DNA from: an uncultured Bryobacterales bacterium
Lineage (GTDB): Bacteria > Acidobacteriota > Terriglobia > Bryobacterales > UBA6623
NCBI GenBank assembly: GCA_951813065.1
Contig: CATOTH010000001.1
Coordinates: forward strand, 1 to 64,000
Length of the DNA stretch: 64,000 nucleotides
Direction of reading: 5' to 3'
Of this stretch, positions 25,634 to 35,222 are shown one piece after another (the stretch's first letter is position 1; every line of letters begins with the position of its first letter). The notes under the pieces were generated by a model. It was not told the origin of the DNA. It saw only the letters and a list, made by a program, of their open reading frames with translations, and did not search any database. Position numbers and translations under genes: made by a program.

Positions 25634-28309
25634 ATGAACATTCGCCTGAGCCTCCCGATTCTTGCCCTCTCGATCGCGTTCGCGCTGCCGTTCCCAGCGA
25701 AGGCACAGGACTCTCGCGAAAGTGACTCGTCCGGCTCAGGCACGGCCGAGTCCTCCCAACCTGAGTCCCCAGAACTGGGTGCTCCAGCGGCGACGTCCGG
25801 CGATGGTGCCGACCGGACTCGACTGAACCTGCTTGGCGAGGTGAACACAGAGCAGGGTGAGGGGCGGCGCAACGAGAATGTGCGCCTGACCCTGATCGAC
25901 AACAACGTACTGCGCGAGCTCAACGAGCGTCTTGGAATCTCGGCCACGGCGGTCAAGAGCTTCCAGATCGACCGCTCGTACTGGGCAACCGAGTACGGCG
26001 GTCCGCCCGGCCGCCCGCTGCACAACCCGCCTTCCCGGGCGGCCCGCGTGAACGGCAATTTCTTCCTGACCCACACCAACAGCGCTGTGAGCGCCCGATC
26101 TTTCTTTCAGGTAGGGGACGTTCAGCCTGCTCGGAGTAACAACTACGGCCTCACCGTAGGCATGCCCATGTGGCAGGGCGCCGCGCTGACCGTCAATGGG
26201 AGCCAGACTCGCAACAGGGGCCAGGTCAATGGCAACGTTCTCGTTCCTACGCTCGAGGAGCGCACTCCCCTGACCAGCGATCCGGCCCGGAGGGCGTTCG
26301 TACAGCGCATCATGGATGCCTTTCCGGTCGCGGTACCCAATCGCACTGACATCAACCCGCGAGCGCTCAACACGAACGCACCGCAGGACATCGCCAATGA
26401 CCGCATTTCCGCGACTTTGGACCAAGACACCGGCGGCGGGCGGATCACGATGCGATACGGGCTCGTGCTACAGAATGTCGATGCCTTCCAGCTAGTTGGC
26501 GGCCAGAATCCGGATACAACGACGAGGAACCACCAGTCGCGAATTACCTGGAGCAAGAGCTGGACACCGCAGCTGACAGGCGACTTCACCGCGGGATTCG
26601 GCCGGGTTGGATCCCGGCTTGTGCCAGACGAGAGTTCCATCGGGCCGTGGATCCGCATCGGCCGGGAGCTCAACTCAATCGGACCTGCCGGCAGGTTTCC
26701 GGTGGACCGGGCCGGCAACAACTTCCGCTACGGTGCCCGCGTGCGCTACCGCCGGGGCAACCATAGCTTCACGTTTGGGGGCGACCTTCACCGGGGCCAG
26801 ATCAATGGCCGTGAGCTTCAGGACCACCGCGGTCGGTTCATATTCCGCCAGAACTTCGGGCGAGACGGTGTGACGAACCTGCGCATGGGTCTTGCGAGCA
26901 ACTACTCGATTGCCATCGGCGATGTCCATCGCGGATTCCGCCGCTGGATGTCACAGATTTATTTCGGCGACGAGTGGAAGGCTAGCAGCGACCTCACTCT
27001 CAGCCTTGGCCTGCGATGGGAGCCTGTCGCGAAGCCGACCGAGGTCAACGACCTCACTGAGATCCCCTATTCGTCGGATCTCAACAACTTCGCGCCGCGA
27101 TTCGGATTCGCGTACCGCATGCCGGGGCGTTGGGGAGCGTTGCGGGGCGCCTACGGCATCCATTATGGGGAAATCTTCACCGCGACGTATATCCAGTCCC
27201 GCATCAACCCTCCGCAGAACATCACGGTTGTCGTGCAGACGCCCGATCTAGTGGACCCGCTCAAGGACGCGCGTCCGATTTCGGTGGATCCCGACGCTCG
27301 GTCTGTTCGATTCGACGTCGCACCGGACTTGGCGATCCCGTATACCCACAACTACAATTTCTCCTGGGAGTTCGAGCTGGCGAATGACTGGACCTTGGAC
27401 CTGGCATACGTCGGCAGCCGCTCACACAAGCTGCTAGCGATGTTCTTCCTCAACCGTGCGCGCATTGTCGAGGGCATTCCGCAAACCACCAGGACCGTGA
27501 ACGCCCGACGGCCGGACCAGCGCTACTTTAACTTCCTGCATGTCACAAACGGATCCCGAGGGTACTTCGATGCGGGCCGGGCCACCCTGCGAATCCCCCA
27601 ATGGGCGGGCCTGAACGTGGAGGCTTCGTACTGGTGGAGCAAGTCGATCGACCTGGGCGGCAGTTACCTCAACACGGCCGCCAATGCCAACCGCCTGCAG
27701 ACGGAGAGCCCGTCCGAGTTTGACCTCCACGGTGAATTGCGATCCGTCAGCAACTTCGACCAGCCCCACGCGGCACTCTTCAATATCAGTTACCAGACCG
27801 CCCCGCTGACCGGCCGGTGGGGCGTGATCCGGCATCTCTTCGGGGCGTGGCAGCTGAGTTCCGTCGTTCTCCTCAAGTCGGGAACGCCGTTCTCCGTGCA
27901 GTCCGGCTCGGACGCGCCCGGCTTCGGCAATGTCGACGGGTCGCAGAGCGACACCCCGATCGTGGAAGACGCGTCAGTCCTCGGGCGCTCCATCGACGAC
28001 CCGGACTCCTCCTTCAACCAGTTGCCAGCGAGTGCCTTCTCGTTCATCAGCCCCACGGACCTGCGAGGCGACCTTGGTCGCAACACGTTCCGGCGGGACG
28101 GAATCGCGAATATCAACATGGCCGTCTCGAAATCGTGGCCCCTGGGCGGGGACAACACCCTCCTGTTCCGCGCCGAGTCGCTGAACTTCACCAACCACCC
28201 GCAGTTCCAGGAGCCGGGTGCACAGCTGGCGCAGGCCAACTTCGGACAGATTACGAACACGCTCAACGACGGCAGGACGTTCCGATTCACGCTGCGGTTC
28301 ACCTTTTAG
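25634..28309 (+). CDS. TonB-dependent receptor, Oar-like acidobacterial type
   Basis: An 891-residue outer-membrane protein. The start at ATG 25634 gives a clean signal peptide (MNIRLSLPILALSIAFALPF, cut after AKAQ). A Ser/Glu-rich linker follows, then beta-barrel sequence with alternating strands to the end, which finishes in FRFTLRFTF with a terminal Phe, the outer-membrane sorting signal. Motifs such as LNLLGEVNTEQGEGRRNENV and LIDNNVLRELNERLG are shared by large acidobacterial Oar-like receptors, which usually carry an additional N-terminal carboxypeptidase-regulatory domain; here that domain is missing, and the protein is shorter than usual. It probably takes up or binds large organic substrates. 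Confidence 0.8.
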   Translation: MNIRLSLPILALSIAFALPFPAKAQDSRESDSSGSGTAESSQPESPELGAPAATSGDGADRTRLNLLGEVNTEQGEGRRNENVRLTLIDNNVLRELNERLGISATAVKSFQIDRSYWATEYGGPPGRPLHNPPSRAARVNGNFFLTHTNSAVSARSFFQVGDVQPARSNNYGLTVGMPMWQGAALTVNGSQTRNRGQVNGNVLVPTLEERTPLTSDPARRAFVQRIMDAFPVAVPNRTDINPRALNTNAPQDIANDRISATLDQDTGGGRITMRYGLVLQNVDAFQLVGGQNPDTTTRNHQSRITWSKSWTPQLTGDFTAGFGRVGSRLVPDESSIGPWIRIGRELNSIGPAGRFPVDRAGNNFRYGARVRYRRGNHSFTFGGDLHRGQINGRELQDHRGRFIFRQNFGRDGVTNLRMGLASNYSIAIGDVHRGFRRWMSQIYFGDEWKASSDLTLSLGLRWEPVAKPTEVNDLTEIPYSSDLNNFAPRFGFAYRMPGRWGALRGAYGIHYGEIFTATYIQSRINPPQNITVVVQTPDLVDPLKDARPISVDPDARSVRFDVAPDLAIPYTHNYNFSWEFELANDWTLDLAYVGSRSHKLLAMFFLNRARIVEGIPQTTRTVNARRPDQRYFNFLHVTNGSRGYFDAGRATLRIPQWAGLNVEASYWWSKSIDLGGSYLNTAANANRLQTESPSEFDLHGELRSVSNFDQPHAALFNISYQTAPLTGRWGVIRHLFGAWQLSSVVLLKSGTPFSVQSGSDAPGFGNVDGSQSDTPIVEDASVLGRSIDDPDSSFNQLPASAFSFISPTDLRGDLGRNTFRRDGIANINMAVSKSWPLGGDNTLLFRAESLNFTNHPQFQEPGAQLAQANFGQITNTLNDGRTFRFTLRFTF

Positions 28310-28367
28310 TTCCGGCACGTTGGCGGGCGTCGCTGACGATCGCAGTTGCAGGTATACTCTCGGTTCG

Positions 28368-29216
28368 ATGTTCCCTGGCCTAACAAGTCTTGCCGACTTG
28401 CCAAGGGGGCTGCCTTCCGTGCCCAGGCTTGGGATCGCCACGCGAGGCAACACCACCCTGGAAGCTGACGACGTTCACTACGCGTTCGAGCGGGGAGTGC
28501 GGTACTTCAACTGGTGCGGCAAGCCGGACGGGCTATCCCGGGCGGTGCGCGAGTTCGGTGACCGGCGTCGTGAGATCGTGTTTGCAACGCAGATCAAGGC
28601 GCGAAACGCCGACGAAGCCCAGCGTGAGCTGGACTGGATTCTGAAACAGACAGGCGGCGAGCGTCTGGACGTCGGGACTCTCTATTACGTCGAATCGGAG
28701 GCCGAGTGGGGAGCGATTACCGGCCCGGGCGGCGCTTGGGACGGGCTTGCAGCGCGGCGTCGGCAGGGTGACCTCGGCTTGCTGGGATTGACCAGCCACC
28801 AGCGACCTCTTGCGGCCCGGTGGGCGCTTCAGCGTTCAGAAGACGGGGCGCGCCGCCTCGACATGCTGATGGTTCGATACAACGCGGCGCACACTGGAGC
28901 GGAGGAGGACGTGTTCCCGGTCACTTCCGGAATCGACATGCCGGTGGTGACGTTCACGGGCGTGCGCTGGCGGGACCTCTTGCGCGGGACGCCTGACGAT
29001 CCTCCCGGGTTCGAGCCGCCCAGCGCTGCGGACTGCTATCGGTTCTGCATGGCACACCCAGCGGTGACGATCGCTCTGGCCGCGCCTCACGGGCGTGGCG
29101 AACTCGTGGAGGACTTGGCGGCGCTGGAGAATCCGGGCATTCCGGATAACGGGTGGATGCAGGCCATTCGCGATCACGGGCGGCGCGTGCACCGCCATGC
29201 GCGCGAATTCTGGTAG
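28368..29216 (+). CDS. Aldo/keto reductase-like protein with a degenerate active site
   Basis: A 282-residue protein of aldo/keto reductase fold (GIATRGNTTLEADDVHYAFERG near the N-terminus, and an ending ALENPGIPDNGWMQAI in the position of the usual C-terminal 'L..P..l....l..i' segment). The catalytic Asp and Tyr normally found in the FDTAxxYG motif are replaced by FNWCGKPDG, and the Lys and His are not evident, so it may not be a standard NADPH reductase. A TATACT box at 28353-28358 ends 9 bases before the ATG. It lies only 58 bases after the receptor gene. Confidence 0.65.
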   Translation: MFPGLTSLADLPRGLPSVPRLGIATRGNTTLEADDVHYAFERGVRYFNWCGKPDGLSRAVREFGDRRREIVFATQIKARNADEAQRELDWILKQTGGERLDVGTLYYVESEAEWGAITGPGGAWDGLAARRRQGDLGLLGLTSHQRPLAARWALQRSEDGARRLDMLMVRYNAAHTGAEEDVFPVTSGIDMPVVTFTGVRWRDLLRGTPDDPPGFEPPSAADCYRFCMAHPAVTIALAAPHGRGELVEDLAALENPGIPDNGWMQAIRDHGRRVHRHAREFW

Positions 29217-29342
29217 CCCAGCTAACGCCATCCCGCCTAGCACGTGCGAGGCGATTGTCCCGATCCTTGAAGAGCGCGGCGAAAGTTCTTGGAAACCGGC
29301 AGTCTGCCCGATACACTCTATAGGCAAGGAAGGCCATCCCAA

Positions 29343-30257
29343 GTGCTGAACAACCATGTCCGCCGAGCCGTTCTTGTCTGTGGCATCTCCCTGGGTGTGA
29401 TGATCTGTCATTCCCAGACGGCGCAACAGGCCCCGCGGCTACAACCCACTCTTGCCGACTTCGCTTACGGGGACCATGAGCGACAAGTAGTGGATTTCTA
29501 TAAGGCCGAGTCGTCTTCGCCGACGCCCTTGGTGCTCTACATACACGGCGGCGGTTTTGTTGGGGGAAACAAGAGGGGGATCAACCAGCAAATCCTCAAG
29601 CAGCTCTTGGAGGCCGGTATTTCGGTCGCCGCAATCAACTATCGCCTCGCTGACCAAGTACCGCTCCCGGCCGCCCATCAGGATGTCCAGCGAGCACTCC
29701 AGACGCTACGCACAAGAGCGCAGGAGTGGAATTTCGACAAGAACCTAGTGGGCGCGTTCGGCGGATCCGCTGGCGCGCAACTGTGCATGTGGCTGGCATA
29801 CCATGACGACCATGCCGATCCCTCGAGCAACGATCCGATTGCTCGCGAGTCAACACGGCTGGCCGCCGTAGCGCCGCTCAACGGTCAATCCACGATGGAC
29901 TTCGATTGGTGGATGAGCAACATTCCGGGCTATGACGAGCTCCATCGCGACCCGGCGGGAATCTTCGGAACAGACGATCCCGCCGAACGATCCGCCATCG
30001 CCAAGGAGCTCTCGGCGGTTTCACTGGTGTCGGCCGACGATCCTCCCACCTACATGCGGTACTCGATGGCCCCAGGAGATCCGGTTCCCGAAGGTGCCCG
30101 CGCTCGTGGCTGGAAAGTGCACCACGTTCGGTTTGGCCTCTTGCTCAAAGAGCGCCTCGACGCCGTTGGCGTCGAGGCGGATCTATCCCATCCCGGTGCC
30201 GAAGCCGATTACTCGTCCGTTGCCGAGTTCTTTGCCGCCAAGTTCGGCGAGCTCTAG
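29343..30257 (+). CDS. Secreted alpha/beta hydrolase, esterase/lipase-like
   Basis: About 304 residues from GTG 29343, with a signal-like segment (RRAVLVCGISLGVMICHSQ). The HGGGF oxyanion motif is at 68-72, and the nucleophile lies in GGSAGAQ with Ser at ~142, which places it with the hormone-sensitive-lipase/carboxylesterase family. Candidate acid and base are Asp ~254 (MAPGDPVPEG) and His ~287 (LSHPGAEADY). It would cleave esters in the periplasm. An upstream in-frame start at 29289 exists but would add 18 non-signal residues. A perfect 12-bp inverted repeat sits inside the gene at 30153-30179. Confidence 0.8.
   Translation: MLNNHVRRAVLVCGISLGVMICHSQTAQQAPRLQPTLADFAYGDHERQVVDFYKAESSSPTPLVLYIHGGGFVGGNKRGINQQILKQLLEAGISVAAINYRLADQVPLPAAHQDVQRALQTLRTRAQEWNFDKNLVGAFGGSAGAQLCMWLAYHDDHADPSSNDPIARESTRLAAVAPLNGQSTMDFDWWMSNIPGYDELHRDPAGIFGTDDPAERSAIAKELSAVSLVSADDPPTYMRYSMAPGDPVPEGARARGWKVHHVRFGLLLKERLDAVGVEADLSHPGAEADYSSVAEFFAAKFGEL
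30153..30179. repeat. Perfect 12-bp inverted repeat inside the hydrolase gene
   Basis: CGCCTCGACGCC, three bases GTT, then GGCGTCGAGGCG. It is in frame and encodes RLDAVGVEA. Confidence 0.8.
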
Positions 30258-30692
30258 CCTTTCGAGTTCTCGGCAATGGCGCTGGTGGGACATCACAACC
30301 AGCAGTTCATGTTCCTGGTGGAGCGGGTCATCCAGGCCGGTGAGCCGCGGTGGCGAGGCTTGTGGGGAAGACTGAGTGGCTGGACCTCTTTGACCGCGCG
30401 ATGGGCTCGTCTGGCCGCCCTCCGGTCACCTTGGATGGCCCGTCGGGTCGGGCCGCAGGAGGAAGCAGGTGCTTGAACTACGGTCAGAGTGATCCCGTGC
30501 TTGGGTCTCACTGCGACAATGTGCCAACAATGGATTGTGCTTGAGGATGGGTTTGCGATTCCAAGATGACCGCTTCACGTCCTGCCCGGCCAGCGGTTCT
30601 GTGGGCAGTCGAGGCATTCGGCGGGCCGCCGCTTGAGCAGCCCTAGATTTGGCCCGCGCAGTTCTTACCGAAAAACGCTTGAGAGGGAGTAG
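30258..30692. other. Intergenic, no gene supported
   Basis: About 435 bases. A 66-codon plus-strand frame at 30276-30476 starts with MALVGHHNQQFMFLVERV but is Trp/Arg-rich and has no recognisable motif; I do not call it a gene. Confidence 0.35.
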
Positions 30693-31874
30693 ATGACCCA
30701 CCGCGGAACAGTCAACGATCTTGCGCTCACCCTTGGCGTAGAGGAAGAGTTCTTCCTCATTGATCCGGCAACCGGTGAACTGCTCCGCGACCCTGGCGAG
30801 GGAATTCTCAAGGTCTGTAACGAGCTAAACGAACAGCACAAGTTTGTTCCTGAGTTCTTGCGGTCGCAGATCGAAACGAACACGCGCGTCTGCACCTCCG
30901 TTGCCGATGTTAGATCGGCCATTGGCGAGACGCGTGGAATCTTGGTCAAGGCAGCCGAAAAGCACGGTGCGGCAGTATTGGCGACGTCAACGCATCCGTT
31001 CGCCGAGTGGAAGACGCAGATGGTCACGCCCGGCAGTCGATACCGCGACTTCGTAGTCACCTATCAGGAATCCTTGCGCCGATTCCTTGCCGGCGGGATG
31101 CATATTCATGCCGGATTCGGCGACAAAGACTCCCGAATGCGTGTCATGACGGCCCTTCGGCGGTACTTGCCGCTGCTTCACGCCCTTTCCGGCTCTTCTC
31201 CTTTCAACGAGGGTCGCTCGACAGGTTTCAAGTCGTACAGGCTCAATCTAGTGGGTGGGCTGCCGCGAACAGGCCTGCCAAATGCGTTGTCCTCGTGGGA
31301 AGAATTCGAAAGATTGGTGGAAGACTACCGTCGCATGGACTTCATCCGTGACAGCAGCGAGCTGTGGTGGGACATCCGACCGTCGCGCTCCTTTCCAACG
31401 GTGGAACTGCGCATCTGCGACATCTGCACCCGCATCGAAGATGCAATGTGCATCGTTGCCCTGTTTGCATCGCTTGTGCGTCACCTGATTCGTCGGGACG
31501 AAAGCGGTACCCTGCCGCCGGACCTGCCCACCGAGATCATCGCTGAAAACCGCTGGCTCGCACAGCGATATGGCGTGATGGCCTTCCTCGGTGACCCCGA
31601 GCAAGGCGGGCGAATGGACATCGACGACTACACGGCCCAGCTCGTCGAAGACCTCGAAGACGATGCTGTTGCGCTCGGGTGCCAGGCCGAGCTGTGCCGC
31701 GCCACCAACATTGTCCGAGAAGGCACCGGAGCGGACCGGCAGGTCGACCATTTCAGGCTGCGTCGGCTTGAGGGGGCCTCCGAAGCTGAGGCGTTGCGTT
31801 CAGTTGTGAATCTCGCAGCTGCCGAAACGAAGGAAGGAATCGGGCTCGCCGATTCGCGCTCAAAGACATTCTAA
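30693..31874 (+). CDS. Carboxylate-amine ligase, YbdK/GCS2 family
   Basis: A 393-residue enzyme of the glutamate-cysteine ligase type 2 (YbdK) family. The diagnostic N-terminal motif LGVEEEFFLID lies at about 14-24, followed by TSTHPFAEW, GMHIHAGFGD, FNEGRSTGFKSYR and LWWDIRPSRSFPTVELRICD. These enzymes join glutamate to cysteine or another amine with ATP and show weak glutamate-cysteine ligase activity. The ATG follows GAGAGGGAG, a good ribosome-binding site. The gene stands alone. I use no symbol because the physiological substrate is unclear. Confidence 0.9.
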   Translation: MTHRGTVNDLALTLGVEEEFFLIDPATGELLRDPGEGILKVCNELNEQHKFVPEFLRSQIETNTRVCTSVADVRSAIGETRGILVKAAEKHGAAVLATSTHPFAEWKTQMVTPGSRYRDFVVTYQESLRRFLAGGMHIHAGFGDKDSRMRVMTALRRYLPLLHALSGSSPFNEGRSTGFKSYRLNLVGGLPRTGLPNALSSWEEFERLVEDYRRMDFIRDSSELWWDIRPSRSFPTVELRICDICTRIEDAMCIVALFASLVRHLIRRDESGTLPPDLPTEIIAENRWLAQRYGVMAFLGDPEQGGRMDIDDYTAQLVEDLEDDAVALGCQAELCRATNIVREGTGADRQVDHFRLRRLEGASEAEALRSVVNLAAAETKEGIGLADSRSKTF

Positions 31875-31995
31875 TCACGCGCAGGAGCGGACCGTCCCAC
31901 CGTCGGCTTTGGTTCCGTCGGGAAGCATGAAGTCCGCGAAGAGTGGTCTCGAGCCCTGGACTGACAGCGGCAGAATCGGAACTTTCGGCGTCACG

Positions 31996-33039
31996 TCAAT
32001 CCAGCACGATCGGAACATTGCGATCGACCGATTCCAGAACAGCCAGTGCGACCGCTAGCGAGCGCATGGCGTCTCTGCCACCAACAACCGGCGACTCCTC
32101 GCGCCTGACCACGCGACAGAAATGTTCGAGTTGCAGCGCGAGCGGATCTGCCCGAGCTACCTTCCGCCGAGACGCCTCCAGCGGGTGTTGCCAGCCGGCT
32201 TGAGCCGGATCCGCATAGCGCCACAGCTCCATCGTCGGAAACGCCAGGGACGCGTGGGATCCCAGGAAGTGATAGCAGTCCTGAGTCGTGCGAAAGTACA
32301 TGGGGTTCTCCCCGCTGGCCGACTCATAGGACCAGGGCGAGGGTGTGGCATCCGAAGCCAGTATCGAACCCAACGCTCCCGTGTGAAAGGATAACGTGAT
32401 ACTCAACGAGTCCTCGACCTCAAGCCCCCGCGCCTTGGAGGCCGATTGCGCATAGACTTGGCGGATCTCGCCACATATGAAGCGCAGAATGTCCAGTTCG
32501 TGAACGAGGTTGATCAAGACCGGGCCGCCGTCTGGGCGGCGACACCGCCAATCTACTTTGTAATAGTCAGCCGGCTTCAATAGGGTCCACAGCATCGAGA
32601 CGACAATCAGCTGCCCGAGCGTACCGTCTTGCACGATAGTCCGTGCTTCGCAAACCAGCGGGTTGTGACGCCGTTGGTGGCCCACCAGAACTTGACATCC
32701 TGCCTCATCGGCTGACTGAACGATCCGCTGTGCTGTGGGCAGGGTGTCGGCAATCGGCTTTTCAACCAGGATATCGACGGCCGCGCGGGTACAGTCCTCG
32801 GCGATACTGGCGTGGGTTCCGGCGGGAGTGACGATGATCGCCCCATCGGGATTCCGCTCGTCCAGCAGAGCCTCAAGATCCTGATAGAACGGGACGCCAA
32901 ACCGTTCCGCCACCGACCTGCAACGGGAATCGATGTCGCAAATTCCTACCAGTGAACAACCCGACTGTGAGCTGACCAGTCTTGCGTGTTTACTGCCATT
33001 GTCTCCGCCACCGACGACTGCTAACCGTACCGGTTCCAT
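31996..33039 (-). CDS. Gfo/Idh/MocA-family oxidoreductase
   Basis: A 347-residue protein starting at ATG 33039. The N-terminal Rossmann fold begins RLAVVGGGDNGSKHA and continues to the NAD(P)-binding EKPIADT motif at about 95, the signature of the family (E-K-P). The C-terminal domain has LINLVHELDILRFICGEI, where the conserved His sits in the H-x-x-D pattern. Members oxidise or reduce sugars, inositols or cyclitols. Extra in-frame codons exist upstream to 33201, but they lack a dehydrogenase-like sequence, so the shorter start is preferred. Confidence 0.85.
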   Translation of the reverse strand: MEPVRLAVVGGGDNGSKHARLVSSQSGCSLVGICDIDSRCRSVAERFGVPFYQDLEALLDERNPDGAIIVTPAGTHASIAEDCTRAAVDILVEKPIADTLPTAQRIVQSADEAGCQVLVGHQRRHNPLVCEARTIVQDGTLGQLIVVSMLWTLLKPADYYKVDWRCRRPDGGPVLINLVHELDILRFICGEIRQVYAQSASKARGLEVEDSLSITLSFHTGALGSILASDATPSPWSYESASGENPMYFRTTQDCYHFLGSHASLAFPTMELWRYADPAQAGWQHPLEASRRKVARADPLALQLEHFCRVVRREESPVVGGRDAMRSLAVALAVLESVDRNVPIVLD

Positions 33040-33245
33040 ATCAGCGCCACAATTTACCAAGCAACGGTCCGTTCTCGAAAAGGGCCACGGCGGGATGGCT
33101 TCCGGCAGCTCCCAAGAGGCAGATGCCTCCACCGTCCTTGGGAATGCCGACCCACCTGACGGCGGGGGTATATGAGTCCCATCCACAACCACGCCAACCA
33201 TCTCTGGGGAGCGGTCAGCAGGACACTATACTAGGTAGAGACCAC

Positions 33246-33335
33246 GGTGAGGTGCGAGAGTGGTTGAATCGGGCGGTCTCGAAAACCGTTGAGCCTTCAC
33301 GGGTTCCGTGGGTTCGAATCCCACCCTCACCGCCA
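33246..33335 (+). tRNA. tRNA-Ser(CGA)
   Basis: The acceptor arm pairs GGTGAGG (33246-33252) with CCTCACC (33325-33331), followed by discriminator G and an encoded CCA (33333-33335). The anticodon stem GCGGT/ACCGT closes a loop CTCGAAA, giving anticodon CGA at 33280-33282. The T arm is GTGGG-TTCGAAT-CCCAC, and a long variable arm (about 18 bases) is present, as in serine tRNAs. The accessory island begins directly downstream, a common arrangement for integration at a tRNA 3' end. Confidence 0.95.
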
Positions 33336-33975
33336 CTAGACTCTTTTAAGTTATTGATTTTAATATACTTATTAGGTAACTCAAAGTTCGTTACTACTAG
33401 AAATACCACTTTGAGATTCGATCAAATGCCATTCTTCGCAGGTTAGACCGCGCTGGACTTCCTGATCACGATGGCCGATCTGCCGCCTCTCCCCGAGAAC
33501 AGCGAGCTGGAGTAGCGCGGAACTCTCGGGCGGCCCCCGCACAGATCTCTGACGGCGTGCGCCGGCCGATGTGGGTCCGGATGTGGGACACGTACCGTCG
33601 TGCATTCCACAACTCACTGAATCTCTAGGAGTTAAGAATTCGATACTGCGGACTCCGCACTGCATCTACCATTGAAGGCTGGAGCTGTGACCGACCGACG
33701 ATGAGCAGCGGACTATGCCGGGAAGCTCGCATATGTCCTGAATTCATGGCTTGACACGGCTGAGCAAGTCGACCCAAGAGGCAATTGGTACCGAGCCGGC
33801 AACACAAGTTTGAGACCGGGAATGTGGCCGTACCGAGGCCGCACTATTGCGGTTGGGGTGGTCCATCTCGACGTCGCTGAGGTGTTGTGCGTCAACAATG
33901 CCCTGAGGCCATGCTAAACGTCGCAAGACACTCCGGGAATTAGGCCGCCGTCAAGCTGGGGGATACCATAGGGGG
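33336..33975. other. Intergenic region after the tRNA, no gene supported
   Basis: About 640 bases. The first 80 are AT-rich, unlike the surroundings. I found no integrase and no second copy of the tRNA 3' end. Confidence 0.35.
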
Positions 33976-34221
33976 GTGCTCAGTGAATACCTACGCGCGG
34001 CCATGCGTAGAGCAACATTCGAAGTCATTGAAGACGACGGCTCGTTCTACGGTCGGATCCCAGTCCTCGAGGGAGTCTGGGCGAACGCCGCGAAGTTGGA
34101 GGATTGCCGCGCGGAACTCGAGCAGGTCTTGGAAGAGTGGCTGTTGCTTAGGCTTTCGGAGCGGCTGTCCATCCCCGAGATAGACGGGATTGATTTGACG
34201 GTGCGACAAGAAATGGCTTGA
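33976..34221 (+). CDS. hicB: HicB-type antitoxin
   Basis: An 81-residue protein of the HicB partial-RNase-H fold. The sequence RRATFEVIEDDGSFYGRIP and the ending GVWANAAKLEDCRAELEQVLEEWLLLRL match the short HicB form. It starts at GTG 33976 and binds its HicA partner to block RNA cleavage, and may repress the operon. Its TGA overlaps the ATG of hicA by one base (TGATG), so translation is coupled. Confidence 0.9.
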   Translation: MLSEYLRAAMRRATFEVIEDDGSFYGRIPVLEGVWANAAKLEDCRAELEQVLEEWLLLRLSERLSIPEIDGIDLTVRQEMA

Positions 34222-34439
34222 TGCCGTCGGTCGGCCCAATCAAGCGGCGCGATCTTATAGCCGGTCTGCGGTCGTTGGGCTTTCGTGGCCCATTCGCTGG
34301 CAAACGTCACCAGTTCATGCGCCGAGCCGAGCGAACCGTCAGGCTGCCGAATCCACACCAAGGCGAAATCAGCCGTGGGCTACTGATTCGGGTTCTACGT
34401 GAGGCTGGCATCTCACGCAACCAATGGGAGTCAATCTGA
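34221..34439 (+). CDS. hicA: HicA-type mRNA interferase toxin
   Basis: A 72-residue double-stranded-RNA-binding-fold toxin (IKRRDLIAGLRSLGFRGP near the N-terminus). The catalytic histidine of HicA lies in KRHQFMRR at about residue 30. It would cleave mRNA when HicB is absent. The start at ATG 34221 is chosen because it overlaps the antitoxin stop; a TTG three bases earlier would overlap further. The antitoxin-first order is the less usual hicBA arrangement. Confidence 0.9.
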   Translation: MPSVGPIKRRDLIAGLRSLGFRGPFAGKRHQFMRRAERTVRLPNPHQGEISRGLLIRVLREAGISRNQWESI

Positions 34440-35222
34440 TCTTGGCCGCTCGCTGAGATCACTCAGGCCTCATATCACTCGAACCGCAACGGCACCTGTC
34501 TCTCAAGGAACTCGGACGCTCCATCTGCATCCAAAGCAATGGCGCAGCAACAACTCGCCTCGTGCGCAGCCCAAGAATCAGCAAGATATCGGGCTCAGCC
34601 TCCTGATTGGCGTCTTACGCGCTATTGCGTTTCACCCCGGATGCCTTTGAGCCCTGCACGACAGGGATCTCCTTGATCGGGTTCAGGTGACTTCGAGCGT
34701 CTCCGCTCTCCCCCAAACTCCAATGCGATCAATCGCGCACCACTTGGCGTGGCGAACCCTGAAACGCATACGCCCTCGTGTGACTCTAGCTCAAGTGCTA
34801 CAGCGCCATGTCGCGCTCGGCGCTGGTGAATCACTCGTGGTCGGAAACCACCAGCACCTGACAGAGCCACCGCTTTCGAGACCGCTCGAGGTTCCGGAAT
34901 TGTTTGGACCTGAGGATGCGAATACGTGCAAGGACAAGGTCAAGAGCGTGGAATTCCGAGCGTCGATGATCTGAGGGCTACTGCCGGAAGCTTGTATATG
35001 GCCCGGAATCTCGAGATTGGGAGCTTGAGCTGAATCTGCTGCCCAGTCATTGGGCGGAATCCGGATACTTGGCTAATCTCAGCATGTCCCACCGGTAGGC
35101 GTCCAGCTCCATCAGCGCCAAGCGACGATTCTGCGGACAGTGACCGCGGAGTTTCTGCGCTTCGAGACCGCAGATGCCGATCTGCACTGGAATTTGCCAC
35201 CAGCGGTCATCGAATGGCGCGT
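34440..35222. other. Intergenic region, possible short decayed frames
   Basis: About 780 bases. A minus-strand frame near 34625-34740 reads DARSHLNPIKEIPVVQGSKA then SGVKRNSA and a stop, which looks protein-like but has no start and no known match that I can name. Nothing else is supported. Confidence 0.3.

Noticed and set aside
30276..30476. A 66-residue frame between the hydrolase and the YbdK-type ligase
   Set aside because: Trp/Arg-rich composition, no ribosome-binding site and no known motif.
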